Shown here piece after piece: positions 63,386-64,000 of a stretch of 64,000 bases of DNA. Made by a program: the position numbers and the translations under genes. Below the pieces are notes generated by a model. That model ran no database searches, was not told the DNA's origin, and saw only the letters and a list, made by a program, of their open reading frames with translations. The first letter of the stretch is position 1. Every line of letters starts with the position of its first letter. This stretch comes from Acanthacorydalis orientalis (Eukaryota; Arthropoda; Insecta; Megaloptera; Corydalidae), in NCBI GenBank assembly GCA_034766995.1, contig CM068320.1, positions 19,418,312-19,482,311 on the forward strand, given 5' to 3'.

Positions 63386-64000
63386 AAACATACATACATA
63401 TATAGAATGTTGCTTTATTACGAGACTTTCTGCGCATATATTTGTGTGTGTCTGTATGTCAATACAAACTGATATATAAGATTTGTTAATAAAGAAATCA
63501 CTATAATTGGCCAAGAAAAAATATAGTATTTTGAAACATAAAGGTAGACAGCTACATAAAAAAATAAAGTTGCAAGAAAATCTGAGTTCAGTTAGAATAT
63601 TTTGCTTAATTGAATTTATATTATTCGAACTCTGTGTATTATCCTTATCAATTTTTTAGATTTTATTTAATTATGTATTTCCAATATTTGTAGAATTTGA
63701 CAACAAAAAATGTATGTATTTAGTTTTAGTATGTGTAGTTTTTAAATATAAATATTCTTAAATGTTCACATTTCTATAAAAAAAAATATAAAGACCACTA
63801 AACTGATGAATAAAAGTCGTGGATAAAAGTTAAAAAACTTGTATCTCAAAAAATTTGAAAAAAATTATGGTTTAATATAAACTCAATTTTTTAGTTCTTA
63901 ATTCAATATATATATATATATATATATATCAAAACTGATTAGCAGTTGTTTGTTATATAATTTTATTAATAATAAATTTTGCCCAATCTATAAATAAAAT
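62714..64000. other. Non-coding, microsatellites only
   Basis: AT blocks at about 62727-62771, 63142-63193, 63343-63383 and 63906-63930. No gene or element was recognised up to the window end. Confidence 0.5.
63142..63193. repeat. (TA)n microsatellite
   Basis: About 52 bases of pure TA repeat. Confidence 0.95.

Overview
The window looks like nuclear DNA of an insect: very AT-rich, intron-bearing genes with GT-AG splice sites, arthropod-type mobile elements (piggyBac, mariner, hAT, a non-LTR retrotransposon, MITEs), and an extreme load of long (AT)n runs, roughly one every 1.2 kb. Hymenoptera is my best guess for the order, but nothing in the sequence proves it.

Four host genes can be read. 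(1) A type IV collagen alpha chain on + (14513-22765, 12 exons read, 5' end not found), running from the Cys-rich 7S start through a long Gly-X-Y domain to a complete 12-Cys NC1 domain plus an unusual 59-residue tail. (2) A small two-repeat DM9-domain protein on - (28839-32145, 3 exons, complete, 151 aa). (3) TSR1, a 40S ribosome-maturation factor, on + (35198-39161, 12 exons, complete, about 792 aa), divergent from the DM9 gene. (4) A Cys-free, low-complexity secreted protein of no family I recognise, on - (40703-52002, 4 coding exons, complete, 493 aa), convergent with TSR1.

Layout: 1-14512 holds no recognised gene (AT microsatellites and one 72-bp mariner MITE; it may contain the collagen promoter and 5' exon). 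14513-22765 is collagen, with a 495-bp mariner relic in its second intron. 22766-28200 holds a candidate hairpin, an N-terminally truncated piggyBac with perfect ends, and the first copy of a three-copy interspersed repeat. 28253-32145 holds the second repeat copy, the DM9 gene, and in its intron a 492-bp MITE and a tiny retroposon tail. 32406-33200 is a decayed hAT. 35198-39161 is TSR1. 40703-52002 is the secreted-protein gene, whose 3.8-kb intron carries a hAT element flanked by an 8-bp target duplication. 52738-64000 is gene-poor: third repeat copy, palindromic MITE, reverse-transcriptase fragment, second retroposon tail and a full-length dead mariner.

The four host genes have no evident joint function; the block reads as ordinary neighbouring loci. 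The most novel items are the unnamed Cys-free secreted protein, the collagen C-terminal tail, the hairpin at 23712-23816, and the small mobile-element families defined here from their ends and target duplications. All exon coordinates were read by eye from splice signals and reading-frame continuity. No tRNA, rRNA or CRISPR array was seen.
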